Assembly: GCF_031755915.1 (NCBI RefSeq)
Contig: NC_083390.1
Span: 18,445,001 to 18,509,000 of the forward strand
Direction of reading: 5' to 3'
DNA from: Ziziphus jujuba
Taxonomy: Eukaryota > Streptophyta > Magnoliopsida > Rosales > Rhamnaceae
Length of the DNA stretch: 64,000 nt
Shown: piece by piece, positions 13,401-24,822 of the stretch
How positions within the stretch are numbered: the stretch's first letter is position 1
How the letters are laid out: the number at the start of each line of letters is the position of its first letter
Program-made: the position numbers and the translations under genes
Notes under the pieces: model-generated
Told to the model about the DNA's origin: nothing
The model's input: the letters and a program-made list of their open reading frames with translations, nothing else
The model's database searches: none

Positions 13401-15569
13401 CAAGACAGAGGTACTGATAGGAATTTTGATAGACTCCCTGAGAAAGCTAAGGATGATAGAGGAAAAGTAAGGCATAGTGACACATCAACAGAAAAATCTC
13501 ATGGTGATGATAGGTTTCATGGTCAAAGCTTGCCTCCCCCGCCACCTTTGCCTCCGCACATGGTTCCCCAATCTGTTAATGCTGGTAGAAGAGATGAAGA
13601 TGCTGACAGAAGATTCGGAACTACAAGACATACACAAAGGCTTTCTCCAAGACATGAGGAGAAGGAGCGAAGACGGTCTGAGGAATCCTTGGTTTCACAA
13701 GACGATTCAAAACGTAGAAGGGAAGATGATTTTCGTGAGAGAAAGCGAGATGATCGAGAAGGGTTGTCAATGAAGGTATGTATTAGCACTTGTTTTTTTT
13801 TCCCCATGATATGTTTCTAGGTTGTTGATAATGTCTTTTTTGTATATATTCACTTAGTTATTCCTTTTAGTTTCAATTTAGATATTTTAGTACATCATTG
13901 TTTGTGTTTTATTGGTGAAACACTAATTGTGCATCACTACTTAATGCGGACATGGAAACTTTTGATTGTCATCTGATCATACAGATCATAAAAGACCTAG
14001 TAAAAAAACATGACACCTAAAAACCAATGAGTTTATTTATCTCATGGAAATAATTTTAATAAAGGTTTTGATTACAATCTGTTAATTTGTACCGCTATGA
14101 ACTTCCTATGTCCATTCTGAATGTATAAATACTTGATTCATTTGGTTGTCAAAGGCCAAGCGCAATAACATGGAACCATATAAGGGAAACTCCTATGTAT
14201 AAATACTTGATTCACTTGGCTGTCAAAGGCCAAGCGCAATAACACGGAACCATATAAGGGAAACTCCTATCTTTCTGAAACCTTGTAAAATACCATCTAG
14301 AAACTTCATAATGATCGTTTTTCAATTTTTACGTGCTTCCATGATAAGTTGTCATTGATCTGGTTTTTGAGGTGGATTATTCTTTCTTCATTATCAGTAG
14401 TGCTAACTGAAAGGAACCAAAACAAGTCTATTTATTTTTCATTGTTTCAGAACTCTGGCATCATGGACCTTCAGTCTAGCTTTGTTATAGCTAAAATGAC
14501 ATAAATAATGCAGGTTGATGGTAACTTGGTTCTGTTTTTTTCTTATTAGATTTGCCTTCCGAACTATGAAATGAAGCAACTTTTTTCTAGATCTTCAATT
14601 GCATAATTGCACTTAATTGGTCGCTGGTTGCTTATTTGATTGTCATTTGGGTTGGCTAATATAGAATTGAGTATGTCTTCTCTTGGTGATTTGAGCATAT
14701 GTTCAATATGAATTACTAGCTCTTGCTGCATTTTCAATAATTTTGGAAATTTTAGGTTGCAATTTCTTCAATATTTTTGTTACATCTCATATGCAGGTAG
14801 AAGAAAGGGATAGAGAGAGGGAGAGGGATAGAGAGAGAGAAAGGGAGAAAGCAAACCTTTTGAAGGAAGATATAGATGCAACTGCAGCTTCGAAGAGGCG
14901 GAAACTTAAAAGGGAGCACCTGCCAACAGGTGAAGCTGGTGAGTATTCACCAGTTGCCCCTCCACCTCCCCCCGTTGGTATGACGACACAGTCATATGAT
15001 GGAAGAGATAGGGTAGACCGCAAGGGAGCTATGGTCCAACGTACGGGCTACTTGGAAGAACCAAGCAGGATTCATGGAAAAGAAGTAGCCAGCAAAATGA
15101 CTCGTCGTGACCTTGATCCGTATCCTCAAAAATTTATCTTCCTTATATGATGCTTTTCATCGTATGCATGATTTACATGATCAACTTGCATAAAATCATC
15201 ATATAGATTGTGAAAAAAAATTGGTATCAGAATCTGTCACTGTTTGCATATTTTCTTTGTTTTCACTACATGTGCCAAGTTTTTCCAAACCAAGCTTTTA
15301 AATTATAATTTAGTGAGGCGGATGAAGTAGTGAAGCCAAGCTTGGTACATTCTGTATATAGTGGTTTGGTGCAATTTGATTGGTTACATAATGAAACCAT
15401 AATGGAGAAAACAAATGGAACCTTATTGACATATGATTTGAAGTTTTACGAAAATGGTACATGCATTAGACATTGCAACTCCTTGACCATGTGTTACAGG
15501 ATGTACGAGCGCGAATGGGATGATGAGAAGAGGCCAAGAGCTGAGCAGAAGCGGAGACATCGCAAGTAA
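406..15569 (+). CDS. THO2: THO complex subunit 2 (THO2/THOC2), 5'-partial, 21 visible exons
   Basis: THO2 is the large scaffold of the nuclear THO/TREX complex, which couples transcription to mRNA packaging, export and small-RNA biogenesis. Exons by splice signal and phase: 406-599, 955-1035, 1200-1410, 1551-1793, 1887-1967, 2097-2216, 2326-2385, 3555-3682, 6883-6979, 7063-7191, 7733-7836, 8290-8470, 8740-8921, 9259-9865, 10017-10121, 11146-11301, 11388-11468, 11544-11981, 12615-13775, 14797-15119, 15500-15569. They join in phase into 1583 codons and a TAA. Plant THO2 is about 1800 residues, so roughly 200-250 N-terminal residues lie upstream. Exons 6-8 hold the central conserved region (LAHANPMTVLRTIVHQ, SDWLQSLASFWGHL). 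Exons 14-17 hold the Tho2 domain (LYATFWGLTLYDLYVPRNRY, FLQRCIFPRCTFSM, LICKTLQPMICCC). Exons 18-21 encode a low-complexity charged tail rich in RD/RE/KR, with two proline runs, ending in KRRHRK. Recognition is by recalled similarity to Arabidopsis THO2. Confidence 0.95.
3683..6882 (+). other. Large THO2 intron (intron 8, 3.2 kb)
   Basis: This is the longest intron of the gene. Its donor follows ...GGTCACCT at 3682, and its acceptor precedes G-TGC-AAG at 6883, which restores CTG-TGC. It contains a diverged tandem duplication at about 4490-4760. It also holds a short segment with coding-like composition at 4101-4209 (see findings). No mobile element is recognisable. The next largest introns, 2386-3554, 7192-7732, 10122-11145, 11982-12614 and 13776-14796, show no genes either. 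Confidence 0.75.
4490..4760. repeat. Diverged tandem duplication in THO2 intron 8
   Basis: A unit beginning GAAAGAATATCTGAATCAAA at 4490 recurs as GAAAGATTATCTGAATCAAA at 4626, a period of about 136. Shared internal landmarks include TTGTGTC, AATTTGGTC, GTGATCC/TTGATCC and CTCAAAAAGGT. The many substitutions show an old event. Confidence 0.75.
8045..8200. repeat. Short tandem repeat (about 34-bp unit) in THO2 intron 11
   Basis: About four degenerate copies of a unit of the type GAAGCATTTCTTGTGTGAAA followed by GCTTATATAG lie between exons ending at 7836 and starting at 8290. They are purely intronic. Confidence 0.8.
10443..10472. repeat. (TA)n microsatellite in THO2 intron 15
   Basis: An uninterrupted TA dinucleotide run between exons 15 and 16. 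Confidence 0.9.
14122..14270. repeat. 74-bp direct tandem duplication in THO2 intron 19
   Basis: Two copies begin TGTATAAATACTTGATTCA at 14122 and 14196. Only a few substitutions separate them (for example TTTGGTTG against CTTGGCTG, and ACATGG against ACACGG), so the duplication is fairly recent. It does not touch an exon. Confidence 0.9.
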
Positions 15570-16210
15570 TGTAAGCGAGAAACCCTGGTCATTCCTACTG
15601 CTTGCCTTGGGCAAGATTCATGCATCCTTGTGCTGTTATGTTGTGGTTCTCAACCCTATTTCAGTTTTGTAACAAATGATCTGTAGTAAATTTTCTATAC
15701 CCACACTTAGGTCCATTGATTGGGTAATGATAGTTGCTCAAACCCAATGTACAGTATTGTAAGCCTCCAGTGCGCCACTTTCAGCATTTATTTCATTGGA
15801 TATTAATTCTTCAAATGTTAAATTTGGCCACAAATGAAAGTGTATAGGTGAAAAAAAGTTCTCAAAGCATACTGTTTTCTAGCCTAGTAAATTTCTTTTG
15901 GAAAGAGATCTGGTAAGGATGTTAAGGTCTCTGTTAAGAGCCGAATGTGGGGTTTTTTTTTCCACTGCGTTTCCTCTGGCATTGTAAGAGTGAGTATAAT
16001 TTGTGCTTTGGCACATATGCTTTGGTGTATTTTGTTTATTAACTTGAGAAGATTGTGCACTAGAAAGTAGGGTGATCGCTAACAGTATGATATTAATTGT
16101 GATACTCCTATTTTGGGAGTGATAGAGAGAGAGTTCCACTGATATAACCAAATTATGAAAATGAAAATATAATTTTGAGTTCTGCAATTTGCAGATTGGT
16201 GGTTATAATA
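15570..16210. other. THO2 3' flank and spacer
   Basis: The sequence after the THO2 stop presumably holds the 3' UTR. No perfect AATAAA stands out close to the stop. I see no further gene, and short open frames here lack family resemblance. Confidence 0.6.
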
Positions 16211-16754
16211 AAGGTTAAAATTTCGGTATCAGTGAAAAGATCAAGGGTTTAAAATATGGAAATATCAATGGAAATATTGAAAATTATTAAATATCTATTA
16301 AAATTTATAAAAAAATTGATGAAAATTTAATTTGAAAAATAATTTTTGTTATTGAAAATGTAGGATTAGTTTATTTAATTTATTAATTATCAAATTAAAT
16401 GTTAAAATTGTAAAAATATTAAATGAATATTATAGTTTTCTTAATCAATCGATTTATAGTAAGTGTGAAACAGTAAAAAAAAAAAACTAATATTAATAAA
16501 AAATATAAAAAAATACAGATTTAATAAAATTATTTATTAATTAAAATATATAGAATAATTATTATAATTACATTATATTTTATAAATGTTATTTTAATAC
16601 TATAAAAAAATTTTGGTTAATTGAGAATTGTTTATATCTATCTCATTCTTACTTTAAAATGTAAAATGAAAAAAGTAATTATTAAAAAATATATCTACTT
16701 GATATTTTTATATGTAATTGTTAATATATTATCGATGTTGAAATTTTAAACCTT
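16211..16754. mobile_element. MITE-like element with imperfect terminal inverted repeats
   Basis: The left end AAGGTTAAAATTTCGGTATC at 16211 is mirrored by a right end whose reverse complement reads AAGGTTTAAAATTTCAACAT, ending at 16754. The flanks GGTTATAATA (left) and GGTTTATAGA (right) may be a decayed target duplication. The interior is extremely AT-rich and has no coding capacity. The class (Mutator-like or other) cannot be decided. Confidence 0.45.
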
Positions 16755-17840
16755 GGTTTATAGAAAAATAAATTTCTTGTATATCTTTTAATTTTTATCT
16801 ATGTTCTTATTTTTATTTATTTTATAATGAATATTTTTATTTACTATATAATATTTATATAAATATTATATTTATTATTGTAAAAAAAAAAATGGGTAGA
16901 TTTGTAATTCGTGATATTAATTTTTTCTAAGAACATAATAGGTAGGTTTGTCTAATGTAATTTTGGAAATTGTTTGTTAACTCTAAATTTTTTTTTTTTA
17001 TTTGTCTAACTATTGGAAGACAATTAAAAGGTTAAAAAAAAAAAATCAATATCATTAATTTGACAAAAAAATTTACTAAATATCAATAATATTTATAAAA
17101 AATTTAACAAAAAAAAATTATGGATATTTTCAAAATTTTTATAAAAATTTATGAAAATTTCATGGAAATCTACAGAAATTTTAAAAATTTCCATAGAAAT
17201 TAATGATTTTTAACTAAATTGTGAAAGGGTTTGATGTGGATTTGATGATGAAAATTTTCATGGAAATTATGAAAAAATATCTAAAATTTTGATGAATTAT
17301 ATCAGTTTTCACTTGAAAGTTAAAATTATATCAGTTTCCACTTGAAAGTTAAATTTCGTTTCAATATATTAAAAAAATTAAGATTCCTGAAAAATTTCAA
17401 TATTTTTAAGAATAGTTATAATAACAGGTGTAGTGAACAGTTTTCGGGATGGTGTTATATTTTCTTTTTGTTTTTAAACAAACGATCTATATTCTTGAAC
17501 GGCTTCTACAATAAATTGCATGCTGATTCGTTGGATTTGTAACAGAAGTGTATTAAACTTAAATAATCTGGAAAATGTTTCTCAATATGTTGGAACAAAA
17601 GGAAGAAAAATTTTGAATCCAAAATTTAATACCTATTCAAAGCAACAAAACAAATTCAATTCTCATTTATGTTGTTACCATGTTTTTGAGAACTTGAAGC
17701 CATAAAGGCTGTGTTTTTATCTTTTTTCCTTACTTCCATCATATCCCAGAAAACATTGCCTTGGCCCCATTGTTTAAACCTTTTTCCGTAGCCAAGAAAC
17801 AAAAAAATAACCTGTATATTTTATGGATTTCGGCATCAAA
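16755..17840. other. AT-rich spacer between THO2 and the ANTH gene
   Basis: Very AT-rich sequence with A/T runs. A 31-bp tandem pair (ATATCAGTTTYCACTTGAAA units) lies at about 17289-17351. It probably includes the 3' UTR of the minus-strand ANTH gene. I see no gene. Confidence 0.6.
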
Positions 17841-19247
17841 TTATAGTCCCCATGGATATGTGTTATTAAAGCCAAACGATCCCTGGTAATTCGGAACCGC
17901 ACATGGATAACGGACACCAGCAAGAGCATTCTGATTAGAATTCTGCATTTTAGGATCAACCTCTTGATGTTCTCCATGAAATTGACTTCTAATACCAATA
18001 CCATGATCTTCTCCGTAGCCATTACAGTTATTGAAGCACAGCAAGTTTGGATGACCAGGAGGCATATTAATTGAAGCATCAAGCAAAGTCTCCCAGCTCT
18101 CATCCTCATCACCATGATCTTCAAACTTAATCAATGGTTCTTCATCTTCACCACAAAACTTCCTTGGAATTACACTCTTGTTCTCAGAAAGTGCCATGAA
18201 TTTCCTGTCTCTCTTATCATCCTCCTCTGTTGAACTCGACTGAGAAAACTCCTCCACCACAGATGATGATGACCCAGATGGAGAAGTTGATGAAACTGTC
18301 AATTCCCACATACCTTTAAGTAGGTTCTCAAGAGCTTGAATCTGTATTTGTGGGATTCTCTCTATAAAAGGGTATTCATAAGATCCACATAGTCCTTTAG
18401 CTTTGCACCAGTCATAGAATTCACAGAGCTGGTTTGATTGAACGGCTGCTTTCTTGTAAATCCCAAAAGCTGATACAGAGCTCTTGTATGGAAGTTGAAA
18501 GAGATTGTCAAGAACAACAACAATCTCTTTCCTATAGGTTGTGTAGCAAACAAAACTATCTCTTATAATTTGTTTCATGGCTGATTGAACCATGAAGCTC
18601 CTAGCTGCGGATCCAAATGGACGACAATCCATTGCTCGATCGATTAGGCTCTGAAGATGTGGCAAAACTTCCAGTATTTTTCCCATTCTCTTCATTTTGT
18701 CAGATAAACTTTCTTCATGATCTTCAACCTTTTGTTCTTCTTGGTTATGATCATGTTCTTGGGTTTCCTTGTTACCCAAGGAATAATAATTGAGAACTTC
18801 ATCGAGAAGTTGAGCATAGGATCTGATAAAAGCTGTGTAATCATCAGAAGCCGAGGATGATTGGTCCCGAAAACGACATGGAGAAAGAGAAATCAAACCG
18901 TTCGATCGAGTCCAGATGAGCTCGGTACGAAGAGGGCTGTTCTGAGGGAGTGAACGAAGCAACCTGTGGAGAAGAAGTAGACATTTGAGAGCTACTCTCC
19001 AACACTTAGTCTTTCCGAAACGGCGAGTGAAGCTGAGTGAGAAAGCTTGGAATGATGATTGAGAAATGGAGAAGATTTTCAAGAGCTCTTGAATATATTT
19101 CTCAGGCAATGGTAAGTCGTTGGGAGATGTTGCTTTGATGATGAGGAGGTCCATGTTGCAGAAGCCTCCAACCGTCACCATTTTCGCGTAGTTTACGGTG
19201 CTGTGCTCCTTCAGAGATGTCAATACCTTCCGAAGTCTCTTCTGCAT
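17841..19247 (-). CDS. ANTH-domain putative clathrin assembly protein (AP180/PICALM-like)
   Basis: An intronless 468-residue protein, read from the ATG at 19247 to the TAA at 17841-17843. The N-terminal 290 or so residues follow the plant ANTH/AP180 pattern: a basic amphipathic start (MQKRLRKVLTSLKEHSTV), then IIKATSPNDLPLPEKYI at about residues 36-52, then WRVALKCLLLLHRLLRSLP and a helical core ending near QIQIQALENLLKGMWEL. The family binds phosphoinositides and clathrin at the plasma membrane and acts in vesicle budding. The first KAT motif sits in the region that contacts lipid headgroups in the family. The C-terminal 170 residues are serine-rich and acidic, then low-complexity N/G/P-rich; they are probably disordered and clathrin/adaptor-binding. 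The protein is shorter than canonical AP180 proteins and belongs to the short, intronless plant subgroup. The exact paralogue is not assigned. Confidence 0.9.
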   Translation of the reverse strand: MQKRLRKVLTSLKEHSTVNYAKMVTVGGFCNMDLLIIKATSPNDLPLPEKYIQELLKIFSISQSSFQAFSLSFTRRFGKTKCWRVALKCLLLLHRLLRSLPQNSPLRTELIWTRSNGLISLSPCRFRDQSSSASDDYTAFIRSYAQLLDEVLNYYSLGNKETQEHDHNQEEQKVEDHEESLSDKMKRMGKILEVLPHLQSLIDRAMDCRPFGSAARSFMVQSAMKQIIRDSFVCYTTYRKEIVVVLDNLFQLPYKSSVSAFGIYKKAAVQSNQLCEFYDWCKAKGLCGSYEYPFIERIPQIQIQALENLLKGMWELTVSSTSPSGSSSSVVEEFSQSSSTEEDDKRDRKFMALSENKSVIPRKFCGEDEEPLIKFEDHGDEDESWETLLDASINMPPGHPNLLCFNNCNGYGEDHGIGIRSQFHGEHQEVDPKMQNSNQNALAGVRYPCAVPNYQGSFGFNNTYPWGL

Positions 19248-20909
19248 ACTGACAGAGAGAGGATGAATATCAAGAAGAAGAGGAAGAGAAAGAGAGGGAT
19301 TGGTTCATTTGTAAGTAAATTACAATGGAGGAGGGCTTTTGTTGAAGGATTATAAGGCATAAAATATAACGATATAAACTATGAATATGGTGGGTTTCAG
19401 AAGATTGCTTTGCTAGGAAATTGACAAATATTATGTGCAGGTACTTATTAGCTGTTTTTTCTTTGATAGGATCGAAGCTACAATGAAAAAAAAAATAAAA
19501 ATTAATGCATTAAACTTAGCAAATGCCAATAACTTGGAATATATATGTAGGAAGGGAATTTCTGTTCATTGAAAGAGACTAATGAGAATTAACTAAGTAC
19601 TAATTAGAATGGGTACTTGATCACCTCATGTAGCAAAAAACAATGTATTTTGGCTAATTATTTGATAATCATATTGAATTTAATAATAGATTCAGAACAT
19701 TTACTAGAGTCATCAACTTGGAATAGGAAGTGCGTTTCTGTTCATTGAAAGATAATATTTTAGTTCTATGTATTAAAAATGTATAGGTGGTTAATCATTA
19801 TCATGTATCGAATTAGCAATAAAAGTTAATTAATGAGAATATTTTTTTATTCCAATTATATCCCTACTCAAAGAGAAGAATCTTGATATGAAGGTTTTAG
19901 ATTGACATTGCAGAATTTACAAGTTTCAAAGAGCCCTTATGAAGGGTGAAAGGGACACTGGTGATAATTTTCTTTCTTTTTATTTTTTATTTTTTATTTT
20001 TTATTTTAATTTTAAACGAGTTTTGATTAGAAAGCGTTTCTCAATTCATATATGCTAATGAGAATTTAAGTTATTGTATGGACAATAATATTTTGTCATG
20101 ATTGTTTGGGAAAAAATCATGTCTTCTGCGTTATTGAGGCCCTATGTATTTTTGTGGATCTATCTCTATTTATCAAGACCATCTTCTATTATGGAACCTA
20201 CAGGAGATAGAATGAACCAAGGTAGCTTCACACTGGTGTGGTGTTATGTGATGCCTTGCCTAAAAACACTTTTTTTTTTTTTTTCAAAGAGAATGGGAGT
20301 TTAGGAGTTCAAATATATAATATAATAAAAATATCTAATAGCTTACATGAATGATTATGGTTAGGTTATATATATAATGGTTTTATTGCTTCTCTCCTGA
20401 ACCCCCTTTTGGGCCTATAGTGGGAGAATGGTTTCATATAGGGAATAAATTATCCTACACAATGATAATTAATCATTTTTTTTTTTTTAAGAATTTTAGT
20501 TTGTTAAAACTTACAAGGATTTTAGTTAGTATATAAGGAGAGGCTATTCCTTCACTTGTCAGCATGGTTTCGATTTTGAGGAGGACACACACTAACCCTG
20601 TTCAAACCCAACAAAAAAGAAAAAAGAAAAAAGAAAAATTCTAATACCTTGTATCTCTGCCAAAACTTTTCCAAAAATTATAGAGAAAATTAATAAAAGT
20701 GCAATATATAAAATTATATAAGTAAAATTTATCAAATATTTTCTTCACCTACCAATCAAGTCAATAGAATTCTAGGCCGGGCTCAAATTTAATTACCGTC
20801 AAAGTTGATTTGGATTTTATAGAGGTGATAGAAGTTTATTGTAGAAAGCATATACTAGAACAATAATTTTGGTTCAGCATATAATACATATATTTTCCTT
20901 CTTCTTCTT

Positions 20910-20940
<31 letters not shown>

Positions 20941-21975
20941 AATAAGTACATGTCATTTTCTTTATTGGCCATTCATTTATCTGTACATGTCATTTTCTTT
21001 ATTGGCTATTCATTTATCTATTTATTTAAGTGATATTAATTTATCAATACTGTCAAGTGGGGTTTGGATTGAGGTCCTAGTTTCATAAATAAATAAATAA
21101 ATAGATAAATAAAGACTGTGGACCCTGTGGTCTTCATGACCCAATGTAACTTAGTATAGCCAATGCCGTATAAGATATGTGCAACCATTATCTTCGTTGT
21201 TTTGAAAGGAACCACCAATTAAATGTGTGCCTATACCTTCAATTTCTATTGACCCTATCAAAATCACCTAATTTTCAGTACTATAATATTTGAAAATCAT
21301 CAAATTTAATTGTACTAAATATTAAATAACGAGCTGAAAATAAGTTTGTTTTAACTATATTTAATATTCAGTCCAAAAAAATTTCTATTACTTTTTTTGT
21401 TTTTTGGTCAATATAATATTACTTCAAAAAATTATGAATCAAATTAAATAATACATTATTTAAACATAGTTTATTTTCATAATAGATGAGTTTATCATAT
21501 CTCACAAATTTAGTTTTTTTCTTTTATTTAGTAATAAGGATAATCCAAATTCAGGATTATTATATAAAGCAAAACTATTCAAGAAGATCAATTTTGATAA
21601 ATTTGATTGATGTTTGTAATATCGTTATTTCCCAATACCCACTCCTAAGGAATGAAATTTTCCAACATTTGAATAAAAACAAAAAAAGAAAATTGAAAAT
21701 TTCGATTCGATTACATAATTCAACAATTATATACCCTTATTTTTTTTTTCTCCCTTTCCTTTTATAAATTACACTCGTGGTATGCGAATATTATATGCAT
21801 CTATTCATTCACAATAAAGAATTTTAAATATAATTCACTCTAGATGAGCTCAAGAGAGAGAAATTCTAAATTCACTATTAAACAACAAAGCCATTCAATT
21901 CAAAATATTATATACCTCACAATATACATGTAAATAATTAAATTATATAATATCTATATATATATATATGGAAAT
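19248..21975. other. Spacer upstream of the ANTH gene
   Basis: The first few hundred bases (19248 to about 19400) probably hold the minus-strand promoter and 5' UTR, including a purine/pyrimidine-rich GAAGAAG tract. The rest is AT-rich with homopolymer runs, a near-duplicate pair around 20948-21020 (CATGTCATTTTCTTTATTGG units) and an ATTTATCTATTTATTT / AAATAAATAGATAAAT inverted pair at about 21010-21113. I recognise no gene. Confidence 0.55.
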
Positions 21976-22103
21976 TCTATGGTGAAGACGGTTCGCATGA
22001 AGATTGTAATATTAGTGACGGTTTTTTATAGTATTAACGATAATTTTTTAAAAAATCGTCACAAATACTTTGATCCGTATAAGAATCATCCGTACCATAA
22101 ATA
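21976..22103. mobile_element. Small palindromic MITE in a (TA)n context
   Basis: The left arm begins TCTATGGTGAAGACGGTTC. The right arm, reverse-complemented, begins TATGGTACGGATGATTC. The arms fold back over roughly 60 bases each around GACGGTTTTTTATAG...AAAAAATCGTC. TA repeats flank it on both sides, which suggests insertion into TA. It has no coding capacity. Confidence 0.55.
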
Positions 22104-22429
22104 GATTATATATATATATATATATATATATTTATGAAAGAGGATAATTTTTTAAAACAGATTACATATATATATATATATATTATCATTCATTTATTTC
22201 ATTTAAATTATTTATTCATATATTGCTTGGCTGGTTCAACCGCCTTCAATATTATTGTTTTCATTTAATCATTTATTTTAATTATTTATTTTCATTATAC
22301 TTGGCTGGCTTTGCCGCCTATCTATCTTATTTTGTCATTTCATTTCCTTCCGCTTCCATATTCATACTCTGTCTCTTCCTCTTTCATATCTATCTATTTG
22401 TTCTTCTTATGCAATACTCTTCCCTTGTT

Positions 22430-23002
22430 GGTATTAACTGATGTCCGAAGTCCAACACCTATTCAAAATATATTAACCAACACTGAGTTCATCTCACAAT
22501 CTGATGATGGATCTGTTCGAATCTCCTTTGATAGAAATCCTAGATCTAATCAATCCTTAGGAGAAACCTCCTCCCGAAGATCCCTTAATCAACCAATCAT
22601 CGAGTCCGTCTCTTCTGATAGTATATCTCGAAGAGATCATGAAATAGAAAAAGATTTACAAAGAATTAAAATTCAAGAATTAGAACAACAACTACACAAA
22701 TTAAGATTAGAAAATGAACTTAAAAACCTTAGATTAAAATCAATTCACCACACTGGACAAGTTAGTCAACCTCGTTACAGTGATGAAGAAATCCAATCCA
22801 CACAATCACCTACAGCTTCAGATTTTATAGATCCCCAATTAAACATCTTAGAGACACCCTTTAAACCACATTGGAAACAATTAAATCAAGAAATGATGTC
22901 TGATAAAAATCACGATAAATTAACCAAATATAGACAATCACACACTAAAGATCAAAAAGAAGAAATTAGGCAAACTTGGAATAACGGAGCTGTGAGCTAG
23001 AG
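22430..23002 (+). pseudogene. Pararetroviral ORF fragment, copy 1 (deleted)
   Basis: This open segment is shared with the C-terminal part of the copy-2 ORF. It continues about 65 residues further, then stops shortly after a basic/acidic helical stretch. It is joined upstream to leader sequence by a deletion at GGTAT, so it has lost the movement-protein domain. It includes a coiled-coil-like segment rich in E, K, L and Q (codons around 22640-22740). The stop at about 22998-23000 probably follows a second internal deletion, since the rest of a caulimovirid polyprotein is missing. No intact function is expected. Confidence 0.6.
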
Positions 23003-23136
23003 AGTTTAGAGAGTTTCTGGCAGATTTCTTTTCTATTCTTCTTCTTCTCTTCTCCTCCAAGTGTAATCAAATTATTTATTCTGAGTGTTGAGTGTTGAGT
23101 GCTTGTAACATTTGGTTCTTCGAATCAAGTAAGCAT
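23001..23136 (+). promoter_or_regulatory. Pararetroviral non-coding region upstream of the repeated leader
   Basis: Pyrimidine-rich DNA (TTCTTCTTCTTCTCTTCTCC) followed by GAGTGTTGAGTGTTGAGTG direct repeats. It sits between the copy-1 ORF remnant and the copy-2 leader. By position it would belong to the viral intergenic/promoter-leader region. I could not identify a convincing TATA box. Confidence 0.35.
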
Positions 23137-23382
23137 TTATCATTCATTTATTTCATTTAAATTATTTATTCATATATTGCTTGGCTGGTTCAACCGCCTT
23201 CAATATTATTGTTTTCATTTAATCATTTATTTTAATTATTTATTTTCATTATACTTGGCTGGCTTTGCCGCCTATCTATCTTATTTTGTCATTTCATTTC
23301 CTTCCGCTTCCATATTCATACTCTGTCTCTTCCGCTTTCATATCTATCTATTTGTTCTTCTTATGCAATACTCTCCCCTTGT

Positions 23383-23394
23383 TGGTATCAGAGC
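23383..23394 (+). other. tRNA-iMet primer-binding site (minus-strand DNA primer site)
   Basis: TGGTATCAGAGC matches the complement of the plant initiator-tRNA 3' end, which both caulimovirids and many LTR elements use to start reverse transcription. It follows the T-rich leader and precedes the ORF start by about 290 bases. In copy 1 the match breaks after GGTAT. Confidence 0.9.
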
Positions 23395-23671
23395 CATAAG
23401 TGTTCCGATCTATATGCTTTCTACTTCTTTTAGCACCCGTAGAGTATTATATCTGCTTAATTCATTCATTTCCTTGTCTTAATTTCTAAAGGTTTATTAA
23501 GCCAACTTTATTGTTGTCATTCGTGTTCGTCCCTAGCTGAACAGTAAATGGTCCGTGTCTGAACAATAAGTCCCAGGTGAGGCATGAGAGGAGCGGTCTG
23601 AGAGGTTAAGGGAAGAGAGCAATCATATGACAATAGTAAATTTGAATTAATAGAGTTTTAAAAATTAAAAT

Positions 23672-24822
23672 TTGAAAATGGATAGATTATTTAGATCTAA
23701 TTCTTCTACTAGTTCTAGATTAAGTACTAGCTCTAGGTCATCGCTTAATGGAAATCAAATACCAGACATAATTAATGAAGAACACTATAGTTTCACCTTT
23801 AATGAATCAATCAACCCCGACTGGAATATTCCTCCAGTTTCCCCTAGTGAAATTTACCACCATAAAACTTGGTCTTTGTCCTCCTTTAAAAGTGAATCAC
23901 ATATTAAAACTGTTGAACAAGTTTACACAATCAATAAAGATCATGAAACCTGCCAATTACTTACTAAATCAAACATCAACCAACATTTAAAAGATGGTTA
24001 CAAATTCATGCATATAGGATTAGTTCAAATAGGAATTAAACCCCTAACTAAGTTAGGAACAAATTCATCTATACTACTGTGTCTTAGAGACGCTAGCTTT
24101 AAAAATTTTAATCAAAGTGTCTTTGGAGTTATAGAAACCAGTTTATGTAATGGTCCTGTTCATTTTGACTGTTATCCCAATTTCCCAGTCAGTTTAACAG
24201 ATCCATGCATTCTAAAGGTCTTAACTCTTAATTTAAAAACTTCGGGTTATCACTTCGACGAAGGTCGTCAACCCTTAGCCTTAATTTACAGAATTCATTA
24301 CAAAGTCTCAGGAACTAATATGAACTTTAAAGCTAAACAACATAATGCTAAAGGTCATACTATGTTAATCCAGAGTCAATATCAAGATTTAAATATTCAA
24401 ATTCCTAAATTAATCAAATGGTCAGATGTTAATTTACCCTCTGATTGGGTATTAACTGATGTCCGAAGTCCAACACCTATTCAAAATATATTAACCAACA
24501 CTGAGTTCATCTCACAATCTGATGATGGATCTGTTCGAATCTCCTTTGATAGAAATCCTAGATCTAATCAATCCTTAGGAGAAACCTCCTCCCGAAGATC
24601 CCTTAATCAACCAATCATCGAATCCGTCTCTTCTGATAGTATATCTCAAAGAGATCATGAAATAGAAAAAGATTTACAAAGAATTAAAATTCAAGAATTA
24701 GAACAACAACTACACAAATTAAGATTAGAAAATGAACTTAAAAACCTTAGATTAAAATCAATTCACCACACTGGACAAGTTAGTCAACCTCGTTACAGTG
24801 ATGAAGAAATCCAATCCACACA

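Noticed and set aside
12996..13807. Overlapping open frames on both strands in THO2 exon 19
   Set aside because: They are by-products of the low-complexity RD/RE/KS-rich tail. Only the plus-strand frame 12615-13775 joins in phase.
20098..20304. Small gene in the spacer upstream of the ANTH gene
   Set aside because: The 68-residue frame ends in a poly-T encoded phenylalanine run and has no recognisable domain or splice context.
22183..23395. Pair of long terminal repeats of an LTR retrotransposon
   Set aside because: The repeats lack TG...CA ends next to the primer site and no target duplication is seen; both copies break in TA repeats, and the ORF has a movement-protein domain. A caulimovirid explains it better.
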